Source: Phellopilus nigrolimitatus
Lineage: Eukaryota; Basidiomycota; Agaricomycetes; Hymenochaetales; Hymenochaetaceae
Direction of reading: 5' to 3'
Assembly (NCBI GenBank): GCA_021029095.1
Contig: JAJOHG010000002.1
Location: forward strand, 1,674,001 to 1,738,000
DNA length: 64,000 nt
Position numbers and translations under genes: made by a program. Below are positions 23,192 to 35,238 of the stretch, one piece after another; the stretch's first letter is position 1, and each line of letters opens with the position of its first letter. The notes under the pieces were generated by a model, which had not been told where the DNA came from, searched no databases, and was given only the letters and a program-made list of their open reading frames with translations.

Positions 23192-26100
23192 AGCGTGTTC
23201 CACGTCGACGTCGACGACAGACTCGACGATATGGGCGTAAAAAAAGCGAAGCGGGTGTCGGCTCGCTTGACAGACCCTGTGGGTTCATGTAAAGTATACA
23301 TATGGGACAGGTATATATGGAACAGGGAGGCTATCCCTTTCCAATTAAAAAAATCAGAGAACTTCGGAAGCGACCTGCGCATCGCATGATTTGCGTCTGT
23401 TGTATTGAATGTTATCGAAATAGGTCTTCGAGCTCTGGCTGAGAGGAATTCGAGAAACTAAGAAAGACGTTCGCGAGAAGATGAGACTGGCAGATGACGA
23501 GATGGAATGATGTTTAGCTTTGGATTGGCTGCTCAAAGAGGTCTAGCGAGGCTCAACTACGTAGGTCACGAGAAGTGCTAACCCCGCATATCGGGTAGTA
23601 TATGGTAGGCAGGGTCACGTTCACGTTCACAACGTCGGCAGGGATCAACCAATCTCAAGCCCCGACAGCTCCCACCACTCACTTTGTCCTCTCCTCTGAA
23701 TTTTCTTGCTAAATGGTTTTCTCAAGTCGGAACTGATCAATTTTGAGTATCACCGCTTCCATTGCTACCAAACAAAGAGAAAGCCACAAGCACAAAATGA
23801 GGAAATGATCGACGGTGTCAATCTACACAAACGGACAGTGCCGAGGCGACCACGAGGTAGCCCGGTGTACGTCAATAAGACGCCTTTTAGCTTCCGATCT
23901 AAGCACTCTCTTTTTGTTACTTTTTCACTCCTATTCGAGCGCTACTTTGCGACCTATGCATACTACTTGTCCTCCTTAAGCAGGTCATGAGGTGCGTTCC
24001 AATCACTTCGCTCACTCGATCAAATAAATACCGGGCACTCGGGAACTGTGGAGCAGGCGAAACGCGAGACCGTGATATTCCAGACTATCAAGCCTCCGAC
24101 TCGTCATGAAACGCTGGAATTGAATACGAGATGCGCGTTCGAAGTTCATGAGTATCCACTGAATCATTGAAGCAATGCACCTCAATGGTAAGTAGAGAAC
24201 TGAACAATACATTCGGTCACGACCGGTGTATGTTCGAATTTCGTCTGACGTCTTCTAGGTTCAGTCATGGGAGTGGCCATCACAGGAAGTACGCCTCTGA
24301 GAAGAGAAGAACACGATAGGCTCCCACCGTATCTCTTCAATAAAAATAGCAAACCCTTTCGCAACAGACATCGACGAAGGCACAACGAGGAGCCGGCCAG
24401 TAATCTTCTTTGAATTAAAGGTGCCATCCTGTTCTACTGAGATCTTGAACAACTTGCATATATATATATAGCATTTCCCCACTTGTTTTGAAATCGAGTT
24501 TTACTGTCACTTATTCTCACACTTCTTTCCCGTCTCCAGAAAACCAAAATAAAGACAAAGTTCCTCAAACTTGTCGACTATGTATAATTTCCGGGAGCAC
24601 CACCGAGCGCCACCGACCATCGGCATACATCAAAGTTCTCCAGACGGGCTGACTATCTAGCGCTGACATTGCTTAACGGACTTCGTTAGCATCCGGCAGC
24701 TATTGACCATGCGATTATGCACGATGCCGAGCGCAGGGGCCCGTCGAAAGCTTCAAGTCAATGACGCTGACCGAAATCTTCTTACAGCTAGAAGATTCGA
24801 GCTGCTTCCAGCAAATCGATGTCTTTGAAAACTCAGACGCTTTGAAACACTGAAGCAGTGAAATCTTTTGGCATCCGTCCGTCAGCGCAATTCCAATCGC
24901 AAGCATGTATGGTGTGAGGTATTCGGCGCTTCTCTAGTCCATGTTATGATCCGGCGATAACACAATATTCTTGTGGCGTCGGCTAGAAGACCTCTGGGAT
25001 CAAAGCTGACTTTGATTATTCTCCGGTTACTGACGCTTTGAAAGTGGTGAAACAAACAAGCCTTCATGTCATTTTTGGAATTCCAAGCGAACAGGAAGAT
25101 CGTAATTCGATCTCCCCAATTTACCCCAGGACCGCGGCGAAATTTCAGCTAGCTTTTGAAACTTCTAGCTCTCAGCAGAATAAGTGAATAAGAGGCACAA
25201 CAAAGAAAAGATATCGAACTTGAACTTACGCTAACTTCGATCGGTTATTATTCTCCGCCGTTGGCGTTCGTATTTGCTCGAGAAAATATAAGACTCTTCT
25301 GGTACAATTGGGCACGAAAGTCAACTTAGAATCAGGGCAAAACAAAGCGCAAACCAACTTCATTCCAACAACGCCCATACCAAGAATCCAGCGAAGTCAA
25401 GAAAATATCATTTCAGTCAAGACATGAGGAATCGAGATGGATCCAGGCTGTTGACGAAAAATGTAAATATATAGACAGGTGATAGACAAACGGCGATGCG
25501 ATGATATATGTACACACGAGACTGAGACAAGTTCAAGCAAGACGGCGAGAACGCAAGAAATAGGGAAAGAAAAAAAGAAAAAGAAGGGGGGAAGAAGAAA
25601 GGTGCTGAGGGATCCTACCCAAAATAGACGATAGAAAACGGGAAAGTGGACGGTATCCAACAGTCGGTAGTCAAGAAATGCGCGTATGGAGTACGGTGTG
25701 GGGATGGTAACGCATTATGAGAGAGTCATATACGTGTTCAGGAGGCGAGATGGCAAAGAGGAAAATGGGAAAGGGGCATTACAAGTTGATAAGAATTGAA
25801 GAAAGCGATAGCAAAAACACACACAGAGCACAGATATAGACAGAGGGGGAGGGGTGGTAATATGACGCGAGGATAGGGATAGATAGACGCGAAACAATTG
25901 TGAAAGAAGTAATGGACATAAAGCGGGAAGTTGAGGTGTACAAGCTGACAAACACACAAGTGGAAATAGATGAAAGGAATAAGGCAGGGGCGGACTGAGA
26001 GATGATGGCATTGTGTACTTGTCGACGTATGACCTTGTTTTTCTTTTCCTTCATAAAGATGTTGCTTACTCCTTTCTCTCGAGTCGGACGGTAAGTCGGA

Positions 26101-26220
26101 ATACCAGCCAATCAGGGCTCAAGGAGGAACTGGAAGAGGACCTCGGAAGTATCCGAGGAGCACGCGGACGCGTCACCATCACGTGATTGAGACGCGCCAA
26201 TTAAAATTGACGATCCAGAT
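23192..26220. other. 3-kb gene-poor spacer
   Basis: It contains the promoter of the giant gene (a TATA-like ATATATA near 23310 on the minus strand) and the 3' side of the gene at 26221. A short plus-strand stretch at about 24270-24410 reads as charged protein (PLRREEHDRLPPYLF) behind a possible splice site, but no gene could be assembled. From about 25390 to 26010 the plus strand is strongly purine-rich. No RNA gene was recognised. Confidence 0.5.
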
Positions 26221-27712
26221 TCACGTCGACACTGATCGCGCTGCTGCCGTCAAAGCTGAAGGTACAGACGCAATGGTTGATGCGCGCTCTTCTTCCATGA
26301 GTAGCGGGTCGATGTTTGAGGAGAATTTATTATCTTCAATTTTGCTCGACGCGGCTAAAGGTTTGGTGGACACGCCTGAGGCTTTCGAGTCCGTTGGAAG
26401 AGTGTTAGCGCTGGGTGTGCTCGAACTTGTCCCTGTTGCCTCGCTCCCACTCGTGCTACCCGCGCGCCTGCGGGTTTGGCGCGTCGTGCGGGTTGGTGTT
26501 GACTCCTTCGAGCCTTCCTTCGATCCTTCCTTCGATCCTTTCGAGCGAGTCTCAGGCTTTGCGGCAGCTGTGGCCGTGGATGGTGTATTGCGAACGCGCT
26601 TTGGCCGTGCCTGACGCTTAGGACGAGATGGTTTTGTTTCAGCCGCGTTTTTTGCAGCAGTAGCATCGGATTCTTTGTTTTCTTCTTCCGGCGAGACCGG
26701 AGCGGCTGAATCAATGCTCGCGGGCGTTGCAGCGGGTTCCGTGGTGTCCATTCCCATCGCATCATCCTCCAGGGCAACAGAGACAGCCTCGGCGTTTTCT
26801 GCTAGGGCGGCAGCGGCAGCGGCAGCAGCTCCGCGACGTTGGCGCTCCCTCCGAGGTTGTGGTTCTGCGGGTGGCCCACTCGCCTCCTTGCGCTTTTTGC
26901 GGGTCCCGCCACCGTTGCCTGCGCGCTTGCGCTTGGAGTTGGAGCCAGAGCTCTTGTTTCCGTTCGTGTTCGCGTCTTTATCTTTGGCTGTAGCATCCTG
27001 CACGTCGCCATCCTCGCCGTCCACGATGTCGCGCAGCTTCGCGACGGGCCTGCGCGTGCGTGAGGAGCTGCGGCGGCCATCGGCATCGTCCTCGAATGTG
27101 ACGCTTAACCCTGCCACGCCTCCACCGACTACGCCATCGTCGCCCTGAACGCTAGCGTCATCGCGGGAAGAACCACCTTGTATCGCGGCGCGGCGGCGAG
27201 CGGCGGCATCTGCGCGAGCCTCCGCAGCGAGGAGAAGTTGACCAGGAGAGAAGGGATGGTAGGAGGGGTAGGCAAGAGGCATTCTGAAGAGAGGTGGGGC
27301 AGGTGTGAAGAAAGAACACGTGCTGCGGGAACCCGACGCGAGCGGGCTGGTGTAGGTAGAAGACGTCGCGGAGACACTCGAAGACCGCTCCGAGGAAGAG
27401 CTTGAATGGGAAGATGGGATTGCGTTCGGACGTATGAACGAAAGTGGCGTGGGTGTAGGGTGGGCAGAGAGCTGAAGTGCGATGGGTGTGTTGGCGTCGG
27501 GCGAGCGGAACGTCATCCGTGGCTTGCGGCGCGCCGTCGACGAGCTCAGTCGTCGGCGTCGCGCTCGATATATGCGAAATTGGGGTAGGATGTGGGCGCA
27601 CGAAGTGCGTACCTGCGCCCGTCGAGTTCGCCGCATCTGGCGTGTTGCCCAGGATAGGCCACCGCGAGCCGGGGACAGTGACCATGGTCGGGTCGACGTC
27701 GACCTGCATCAT
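26221..27712 (-). CDS. Basic, low-complexity (nuclear?) protein of unknown function
   Basis: Two exons (27712-27613 and 27563-26221, intron 49 bp with GTACGC donor and TCGAG acceptor) give 480 residues. The N-terminal third is Ser/Pro/Thr-rich and includes a run of five serines. Then come basic blocks: SKRKRAGN with RKKRKE, RRERQRRG followed by a polyalanine run, KPSRPKRQARPKRVR, and a repeated SKEG unit (three times in a row). The composition suggests a nuclear or nucleolar protein. No enzyme domain is visible. An alternative model starts at a downstream Met in the same frame and avoids the intron. Strong codon-level bias and the long open frame support a real gene. Confidence 0.6.
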
Positions 27713-30128
27713 GCTGTCCGGGGCATCGCTCAGTTCGCCTGCACAGACTGTGGGAAGTGTCACGTACCTTGGTTTAGGCGGATGAGGCGTCAGGTCCTTT
27801 GAGGGTGTGGGTGGGTTGTCAATGAATAGCTGGCACCCAGCTCGTATGCTTTATATATATAGCGCGGTAGACAGGGCGGGTGCTCGACTTCGCGGGTGTT
27901 GGCGACGATATGAGCACGACAATGATGATGGTGGGGAGTGTTGTTTGGGGCGTTGTGCTCGCGGCGTTGTGTCTGGTGTCAAGGCGGGGTTGAGGCGTTT
28001 GCTGGGCTAGTGGCCACTGGCCTGTGCGCCATGGATGCATTCGGCTTCGGCCAATTAGCCCGCACGTGACTTGGGCGTACATAAATAGCGTGGCGTGTGC
28101 CGATGATCCCTTCCCGAGGCGTTTGCCATCTTGATCTACTTATCATCTCTAACTCTAACCATCACCATCTTATGCTGGTAATAAATGCTCAGTTTCTGCT
28201 GTCTGTCTGCTTTGCTGTGGATCTCTGCACTATATGCGCCGAAACATTAGCCCTGTACCCATTGTCTTCTATCGAGTGTCGAGGAACGTCGAATGATCAG
28301 TTCTCGCCGCCTCTATCTCGCCTCGAGGCTCGTCCACGCTTCTAATCAGTGGGACAATCTGCTCGCGCTCTGCTTTCCTGCATTCCTCTCGATTCTGGAA
28401 CTGTAGTGTTGCAAAGCTGTTGAATGCCGACAAGTAATCATACAAAACCAAAGCTCATTGTCAGTGCATAGTGAATCAGGCCCTTACACGCACTCGGCTT
28501 TTCAGCTTTCTGATTAGTCCCTTATTCTTTTATCTGTCTATTGGAGCGACCATTCTCAATCATAAAATGAGATAAAAAATTGATCAAAGTCCTTTGAGCG
28601 ATATTTTCGATTCCATCTCTTCTCCTCGGCCGCGCACAATTCTGTTGGCTGGCCTATTTCGCTGCTACTCTTTTTCTCGTACCATCATTGCCTCTAGCTT
28701 TTTACGGATCTTTTACATTCTGTTGAGCACTGTTAATCGTCTTCTGCTTGTCTTGACGGTTCTCAAACCGACTGTAGCTTCAGGGCCCATGCGCATTTAC
28801 ATGAGCCTTATAGCGGTAGCACTTCAGAATCATCACCGATACGGCCAACGGGTTCTGTAACATCTGCTGTGGAAAAAGTTCGACGTCATGGATCAGTGGC
28901 AGACCGATGAGCGACAGGAACGATCTGGAGCTGGGCGTGAATAGCTGTTTATGGGGTAAACCTATGTTCACTAATTTATTTCTGATGAAGGCATGTTTTG
29001 CAACATACGCTTCCTTGAGGTGTCCCCCCTTCGCCGCCTCTTTTTTGACCCTCACATCGATGTCCCGAGTTCACCGATCCCGGCGCAGGTCAGACATAAT
29101 CTCCTGGGCAGTGATGCGATTATCTGATCATGTCTGCCCTGCAATAAAACAGTAGTAAATGATGCGCCTATTTTTCAGTTAGACTAGGATCTTTCTCCGT
29201 GCTCTATCACTAGGACGAAGTGGCTGCCAATACTCCCGCACTGTGGCGGTCGCGAACCCGACGGTACTTCAAGTAAGCGAGATGCAAGGGAAGTCAGCTT
29301 GGCATCGGCAGAACGCATCCGAAGCTCACGTCGAAAGGTGGCTTGCAACCACAAATCTGAAGTCCAATGCCTCAGTCCATGCACCCGTCACGGCACAAAC
29401 TTCATGAATTCATCGCTCTGTCAGAAATCTCGCAGTAATCAAGTTCAAGATTGTCGAGTAGAAAATAATCAAATCCATGGGGCATTTTTTATTGTTTCCC
29501 AAATCTATAGAGGTCATGTCGTCCCGGCCACACTCTGCTTTATGGATTCCCCCGTGACTAAGTGCAGAGGTTGTCATATAAAGTGATTTTTTGATTTTTC
29601 CGGACAGGCTCATTGTACTGGACTTTTTCTTTGGTACATTTGATGCAATGTGGCGCCTAGCGGGACACTGAGGGCGCTGAAAGAGTTGACACAAAGAGTT
29701 CATCTCCGTAGGGCCTAGCTTAGCCGTGTTGTTTTCGTGTTCAGAAGAATCGAAATTTGCCTGAAAGATCCGGGGAACTTCGGACGTTGTTGCCACGCGC
29801 CGGTGTCAGTCTGATCACGGGACTCAAGAGCGCACCGTCGACGATTCCGATTCCGATTCTTTTTCTTCTCATTCAGAATCTCAATCTGCTAGTATCTACG
29901 ATAAACATTCCGCCCTGGTCTCCCCTGCTTTGTTTGTAGGAGGCGACTTCTGCGTAACCGACGAGCTCATAGAAACCTTGACGACGCAAATACGTTTGGA
30001 TAAGCTGTTTTAAAGGCGTACAACACGTACCGAACTCAGATTGAACGCGTTTTCAAGACTTTCGCGAAAGAACGCCACTGGTGACGCGCGGACCCCGACA
30101 AGGTTGATATGAGCTACTAGGCAATATC
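27713..30128. other. 2.4-kb spacer without recognised genes
   Basis: The left part (about 27713-28090) is the promoter and leader of the minus-strand gene, with TTATATATATAGC near 27852. The remainder is AT-rich and broken by stops in all frames. A 91-codon minus frame at 28780-29055 was examined and not recognised. Confidence 0.5.
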
Positions 30129-30678
30129 ATGTCCAATTCGCCCGCCCCTGCCCATCCTGTTCTCATATCGTCGCTAAGTCCATTACTCATGGATCAAAAA
30201 ATACGCATCGCGGGGAAGTATGTACTCACACCTGCAGTTTCAGTTTGCCGAGTGCTCATATCGTCTACAGGTCTTTATCGTACGAACATGGCACACAGCT
30301 TCTCTTGGTTCAAGATGAAACGAACCATGCATGCCTTGTAGACACGACGTTGGTTCTTGAAGCCATGCTGAGGCTTCCGGATCTTCGCGAGTCCAAGATG
30401 ACTGTGTCAGTCATTGGATACCTAGATCGAGTGAAGGTGAGCACAGTTCATCCTCCTTTAAGTTGTCCGCTATTACTTAATTAAACGATCTTTATCATCA
30501 GCAACAACTTGCTATTCCGATAATACCGGCATTCGTTGACGTGCCAGAAATCGATCCGAGCTTTGTTGTTCGTGCAATTCTGCTCACGCCATCACCTGAC
30601 CTCGATTTGACGGTCTGGAAGGAGAGCATTCGACAACGCGAAAACGCGGGAGTTAAGACGCTACTCATTGACGCGTAA
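30129..30678 (+). CDS. Small OB-fold protein, candidate telomere-capping Ten1
   Basis: Three exons (30129-30217, 30271-30436, 30502-30678) give 143 residues with matching phases. The layout fits a single OB fold of Ten1, the smallest subunit of the CST (Stn1-Ten1) complex that protects telomere ends and controls fill-in synthesis: LISSLSP and QKIRIAGKSLSYE (strand 1-2), QLLLVQDETNHACLVDTTLVL (strands 3-4), MTVSVIGYLDRV (strand 5) and a C-terminal helix LTVWKESIRQRE. Length (about 120-160 residues) also fits. There is no presequence. The assignment rests on recalled fold pattern and motif order, not a search. Any other single-OB-fold protein is the main alternative. Confidence 0.55.
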
Positions 30679-30948
30679 CCACGGAATGCATGTAAATTTA
30701 TCAACCGTGTTTCCACAGTTCTTTGTACCATGTATCACAGTAATACAATATGTATGATATTCATTTTCTGAATCATTTGTAATTGCTGGCGGTCGTACCC
30801 GAAAAATACCGTTTAAGGAAAGACGCGCGTGCGTCTCACGGCCGGCAGAGCTCTCCGTCAGCTTTGTCGCTGACCACATCCTCGACTTCTACTTCGACTT
30901 CTGAAGTTTCCTGCTGAATCGCACAAGGAGTTGGCGGTCTGGACTTCC

Positions 30949-32620
30949 ATGAGCCAGACGCGCTTTTTAGCTGGCGCCAGCGGCCGAGTTCTCGAAAGGT
31001 GAGCACGAAAGACAGCTATCTTGTTTCTTGTGGTAAATTTAACCAACGCCGTGCGCTCCAAAGGTCGTCGACTGCACGCCGGCTTAGCCACCTCCAATGT
31101 CTGCGCGTAGACCTTGGGCCTGGAGAATCGTTCTATCATTCAGCTAGCTCGACAGGCCTACGTACGATCGTAACAGCTCTAGCACCAGCAAACTCCACCA
31201 CGTATCTCCTTCCCTTCTTTTCTCCTCTTTCTACACACGGACGTTATCTACAAACCCCCCTCCGACGCCAGCACCCGCAAAGACCACCGAGCCTCCCCTT
31301 CTCCTGCTTCCGTAGCCGGAAATAAATCAAAACCGAAGATTGAGCTTCGACCGGGTCCCGCGAAGCCGTCTACTTCCTCTTCCACGAGCACGAAGTCTGC
31401 AAATAAGTCCGCTGCGCCGTCACATTCTCAGGTATCAGCTTCACCGAAACCTCACAACTCGAAGTCGCCGCCTTCCTTGTCCGCATCGCAGGCAAGGGAG
31501 GAACTTTTGAAAAGGATTGAGAATGCAGGCCTCATCGAAACGGCAAAGAAGGACATGAGCGATGCGGCGGCACATGGAATCCTCGTTCCACCACCGCCAA
31601 ATGCGGGCATGCTAGGCCGGTTGTATCACCAGGCGAAGGAGCTTTTCGTCAGTTTTATTTTCCTCTTCGTTCATATAAGTTTTTCGGTGTTCATCCTCCG
31701 CACATCTGGGTAGAAATTCTACTTGGCAGGCCTTAAACTTATAGGCTCAAACAGGTCTGAGGCGCTTCGGATCAAGAGACGCGAAGTGTTAGGTGGCGCT
31801 CCACTGACTTGGAAAGAGCATAGGTTTATTCTAAGGAGCAACTCTGATGTGAACAAGTGTGTATTCTCCTCCCGCTTACGACAAGCACCCATCCTTACTT
31901 CTGCTAAATATCGTCTTTTCGAGATTGGCACCGTTCCTCCTTACTCTCCTCATCATCGAAGAAATTATTCCTCTGGTTGTGATGTACGCGCCAGGTCTAC
32001 TGCCTTCAACGTGTGTACTCCCCTCGCAGAAAGCCAGAATTGACGCAAAGCGCCACGAGCGCCAGCGTGAGGCGTATAGTTCTGCGAAGAGCATTGGTTT
32101 GTTCAGAAATGCCAGCGCTGGGAATGTTCAGTTCAAGTCCTTTGCCGAAGTCGAAATCAAACTGTTGTGCAGGTAGATTAGTCTTCTATTCTTATTATTT
32201 CCGTTGTCGATTGCTCATTTTTCTCGTTTTTCTTCCAGCACCGTGGGTATTTCGTCTTTCGGAGTCTTGGGCATGCAGCGCCACCGCCTGAGAAAGTACC
32301 TGCGCGCAATTGCGGAGGAGGATACATTCCTTTTAGCAGAGGGTAAGGGTGCGAAACTAAATCAAGAGGAGGTCGAAGAGGTGCTTTGGGAGCGAGGCTT
32401 GTCAGTCTTTTATCTGAATTCCCGCTTCGTATTAGACTGACATTCGAGCTCGTCTAGTCTCGCAAATTCCTACACGCCGGCCCAGCAGCGTGATCGTCTG
32501 AGGTGGTGGTTGACCAACGTCAAATCCGACTCATCGAATACGCTTACGTTGCCTGAAGACGTGCGCGCGCGACTACTCCTGACAATGCACGCTAGCGAGC
32601 AAGCCCTCGAGCACGTATAG
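30949..32620 (+). CDS. LETM1-domain mitochondrial inner-membrane protein
   Basis: Seven exons (30949-30998, 31064-31201, 31272-31647, 31714-31856, 31924-32172, 32239-32400, 32458-32620) give 426 residues and all phases agree. The N-terminus is Arg/Ser-rich with little acid, as in a mitochondrial presequence, followed by a Ser/Lys/Pro linker. From about residue 165 the LETM1 region begins: GLIETAKKDMSDAA, KFYLAGLKLIG, then TWKEHRFILRSNSDVNK leading into the hydrophobic segment LAPFLLTLLIIEEIIPLVVMY and PGLLPSTC. LETM1/Mdm38 family proteins act in K+/H+ or Ca2+ exchange and in ribosome contacts at the inner membrane. The C-terminal part (LRAIAEEDTFL, EEVLWERGF) corresponds to the ribosome-binding-like helices. 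It is shorter than classical LETM1 and lacks EF hands. Confidence 0.82.
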
Positions 32621-33516
32621 CTGTGGAGCAGTCCGCGGATGTGGACATAATGCTGTACTGTCTTTTCATTTTCATCGCAATTTAAAGTGCAGATTGCTTT
32701 TTCGTTTCTGTTATGGGTGACGATACTCTCTAATATTTACATTGTTAAGTTAAGTTAGTTCGCAAGCTAATAAAGTCCCTCTCACAAATGTATGAGACGA
32801 TCTTTAGGCTCGACTATGAGTGCGATGCGCCGCCCTAATCCCGATTCTTTTTTTCGGCTCGGCTTCAAATAACTTTACTATGCATCGGACACGTTCCCAT
32901 CTCTAGCATTGATATACGGAAAAGTAAGAGACCTAAGTTCCACCATGTACGCGCTCATTGGTGCGGCGCTTGTCGCACCAGAACCTCGCATGAGTATTGC
33001 CTCGAGGTTCATGCGGCGCTGGCATGAGCCGCTGCGTCCCATAAAGTCGCTTTTAAACCGCGACCAACAGCTACAAGCTATTTACCACACTGCACACAAT
33101 GACTTTACAAAGCTCAGTGGTCATTTCGCACATTTTATGTTTTGTTCTCTTTACTCAGTATTGGTATTGTATGAGTGGCCCAGCACACACATGTTATCTG
33201 GCGCACTGTACTTGATAGTGAACAATGATGCATCTGAAGAGGCGGAGGTTGTGATTTCAAGAGCCCGCACTGAACATCACAAACGTTTCTCAGAATAAAC
33301 GCTATCAGTATTAAGCTATTCCCAGATCGTCACTTAGAATTCATACTCGACAATTGTGCGCTATGAGTTGTTGAGAATAATCAAGCACACCAATTCAGGT
33401 TCGAACGGAGGATGCTACGCCTTCCTTCTAACCGACCTCAGAGGAACCTCTCCGAAGAGTAATTTCAAAGCCAAAAATGCATGCACAACCACGTGCTTTC
33501 TTAGAGAACCGCCCAT
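32621..33516. other. Convergent spacer
   Basis: It lies between the 3' ends of the LETM1-domain gene (+) and the Qri7 gene (-). A 129-codon plus frame (32909-33298) has no recognisable features and no clear promoter. Nothing else was seen. Confidence 0.5.
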
Positions 33517-35149
33517 TCACGCGTCGAGTTCTTCGATGCTCCAATTCCGTCTAGTAAGAATCGAGCTGTCGTCCGCCTCGCCGGCGAGGAAACGATGCAT
33601 GGACGCCCAGGCGATCATCGCTGCGTTGTCTGTAGCGGTACATCTGAGAATCGGGAACGATGCGGGAATTTGCATAGCGCGGGGAACGTACCGGTGCAAA
33701 GAGCCGGCGGGGGGAAGACCAGAGAAAGGTCTTGGTTTGGAAAGGTGGTCTTTAGGCATGAACTTAGGCTATTGGAGGATGGATAAGCGTCGCTCTGGAT
33801 ATAATATATAAAAATAGCATTAAACACACCGCTCCCGAAAATACATATTGCTCGCGACGCCCCCGCTCACCACCACATGTTTGACGACGACATCCCGAGG
33901 GTCGGGAGGCGCGTCGTCATTTTCACGTCCGCTGTCGGCGAGTATGGACGCTCGGTTCCGTTTACACCAATGCAGCGCAAGGACGACCTTCTCCTCCAGC
34001 TGCGCCGCGGCGCAAGCCTGGAATGCGCGTGCGATGGCCAGCCGGTGCGCGTCCGACAGGTGAGGCGTGCTATGATAGCGCGCCTCCTGCGAATGTTCTG
34101 GGGGAGTTTCGGAGTCTCCGAGGTCACCTCCAGACGGCGGCGCGGTGGAGCCATGCGTTTGGACGTACCGGTCCACGGCGGAGTGCAGACCCGAGAACGA
34201 GAACGATAGCCGCTCGCGCAGCGCAGTTTCCAGCGGCGCGATGTAGGGTAATTCCCCGCCCTTGTCTCCCGGTATACCCTCAGCGCAAAACGCCTCGAGC
34301 GCGGCGCCGGGTGCGCGACCGCGCCACTCCAGGCGCAGCGCGCGTGCGACCTTGTCGACCGTGCGCCCGATGGCCTCGTCTCGTGTCGTCGCGAGAATGC
34401 GGAAGCGCCGCACGGAGAGCGCGAGCAGGAGAAGGGTGTGGCCGCCTGAGATGAGGAGCGTGAGGAAGGGGAACGTGGGCATCGTTGCGGGGGTACGCGA
34501 GATGAGGAGGGGAGTAAGGGCGTGTGCTTGCTGGGAGGGTTGAAGTAAGAAGGGAAATGGGTAGGTATGGAGCGGACAGACCATGTGGTGCACGCCGATG
34601 AGTGGCTTATGGAGAGCGGACGCGAGGGTCTTTGCTGCGTTGGTACAGACGGCGAGGCAGCCTGCCATACCGGGGCCTCTCGTGAACGCTATGCCGTCTA
34701 TAGCAGACATATCCAGCTTTGCCTCGTCAAGCGCACTGCGCACTGCGACAGGCTAGATTAAAATGTGCTGCTCAGCTTGGATAGCGCGAGAACGGATGAC
34801 CCTCAAAACGACTGACCATGTTCCGCTGGTGCTCCCGCAGCGCGGTGTACGGCCTTATCCCGCCGAACGCTTCATGCCTTCAAGTCACCACCATCACCAC
34901 ACAGCACCATCGACGCACGTTAGCAAGGCGAGTCTCTTTGATCAGAAGTAGGGGGGAAAACACTTGCTCGAGTTGTCTGAGGACGACGTTCGCGAGGATC
35001 TCCCGCTCGGAGGTGACGATTGCTGCGCAGGTGTCGTCGGCGGACGATTCAAGCGCGAGAACAGTGAAAGCTCGTCCAGGACATCGCCTATGGAGGAGAT
35101 TTGCTCGTGGTAGCTGTCGAGGGAGGCATCGGCGTGAAGCAGAGAGCAT
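33517..35149 (-). CDS. QRI7: Mitochondrial tRNA N6-threonylcarbamoyladenosine transferase (Qri7/OSGEPL1, Kae1/TsaD family)
   Basis: Six exons on the minus strand (35149-34968, 34877-34817, 34752-34582, 34530 to about 33830, about 33794-33692, 33629-33517) give about 443 residues. The enzyme completes t6A37 on ANN-decoding tRNAs in mitochondria. The family signatures are in order: LALESSADDTCAAIV (ASKHA phosphate loop), GGIRPYTALREHQ, TRGPGMAGCL, the metal-binding GVHHMQAHAL, FLTLLISGGHTLLLL, DEAIGRTVDKVARAL, HVVVSGGVASNMYFRE and CTDNAAMIAWASMHRF. The first 25 residues are Arg-rich and non-acidic, a likely matrix-targeting signal. The first intron (34967-34878) only keeps frame with a GC-AG boundary (GCAAGT). 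The exon 4/5 junction has two equivalent choices two codons apart. Confidence 0.92.
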
Positions 35150-35238
35150 TGATTGCTGCCCGACAAATGCGATTTTTTCCTTGTTCACGTGGGCACGCGC
35201 CGTGCTCGCGCGTCGTCGCGTCGCTCATCGTCGATCAT

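Noticed and set aside
24270..24415. Possible exon with charged protein (PLRREEHDRLPPYLF) behind a splice acceptor
   Set aside because: No convincing upstream exon with a start codon could be joined in phase, so no gene was called.
26675..27148. Plus-strand 157-codon frame (polyalanine-rich)
   Set aside because: It is the antisense shadow of the basic low-complexity minus-strand gene, and the alanine runs follow from GC-rich codons.
28780..29055. 91-codon minus frame with protein-like composition
   Set aside because: No recognisable domain, splice-consistent extension or promoter. Kept only as part of the spacer note.
32909..33298. 129-codon plus frame between the LETM1-domain and Qri7 genes
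   Set aside because: No domain, no introns or promoter signals, and it lies in a convergent 3' region where chance frames are common.
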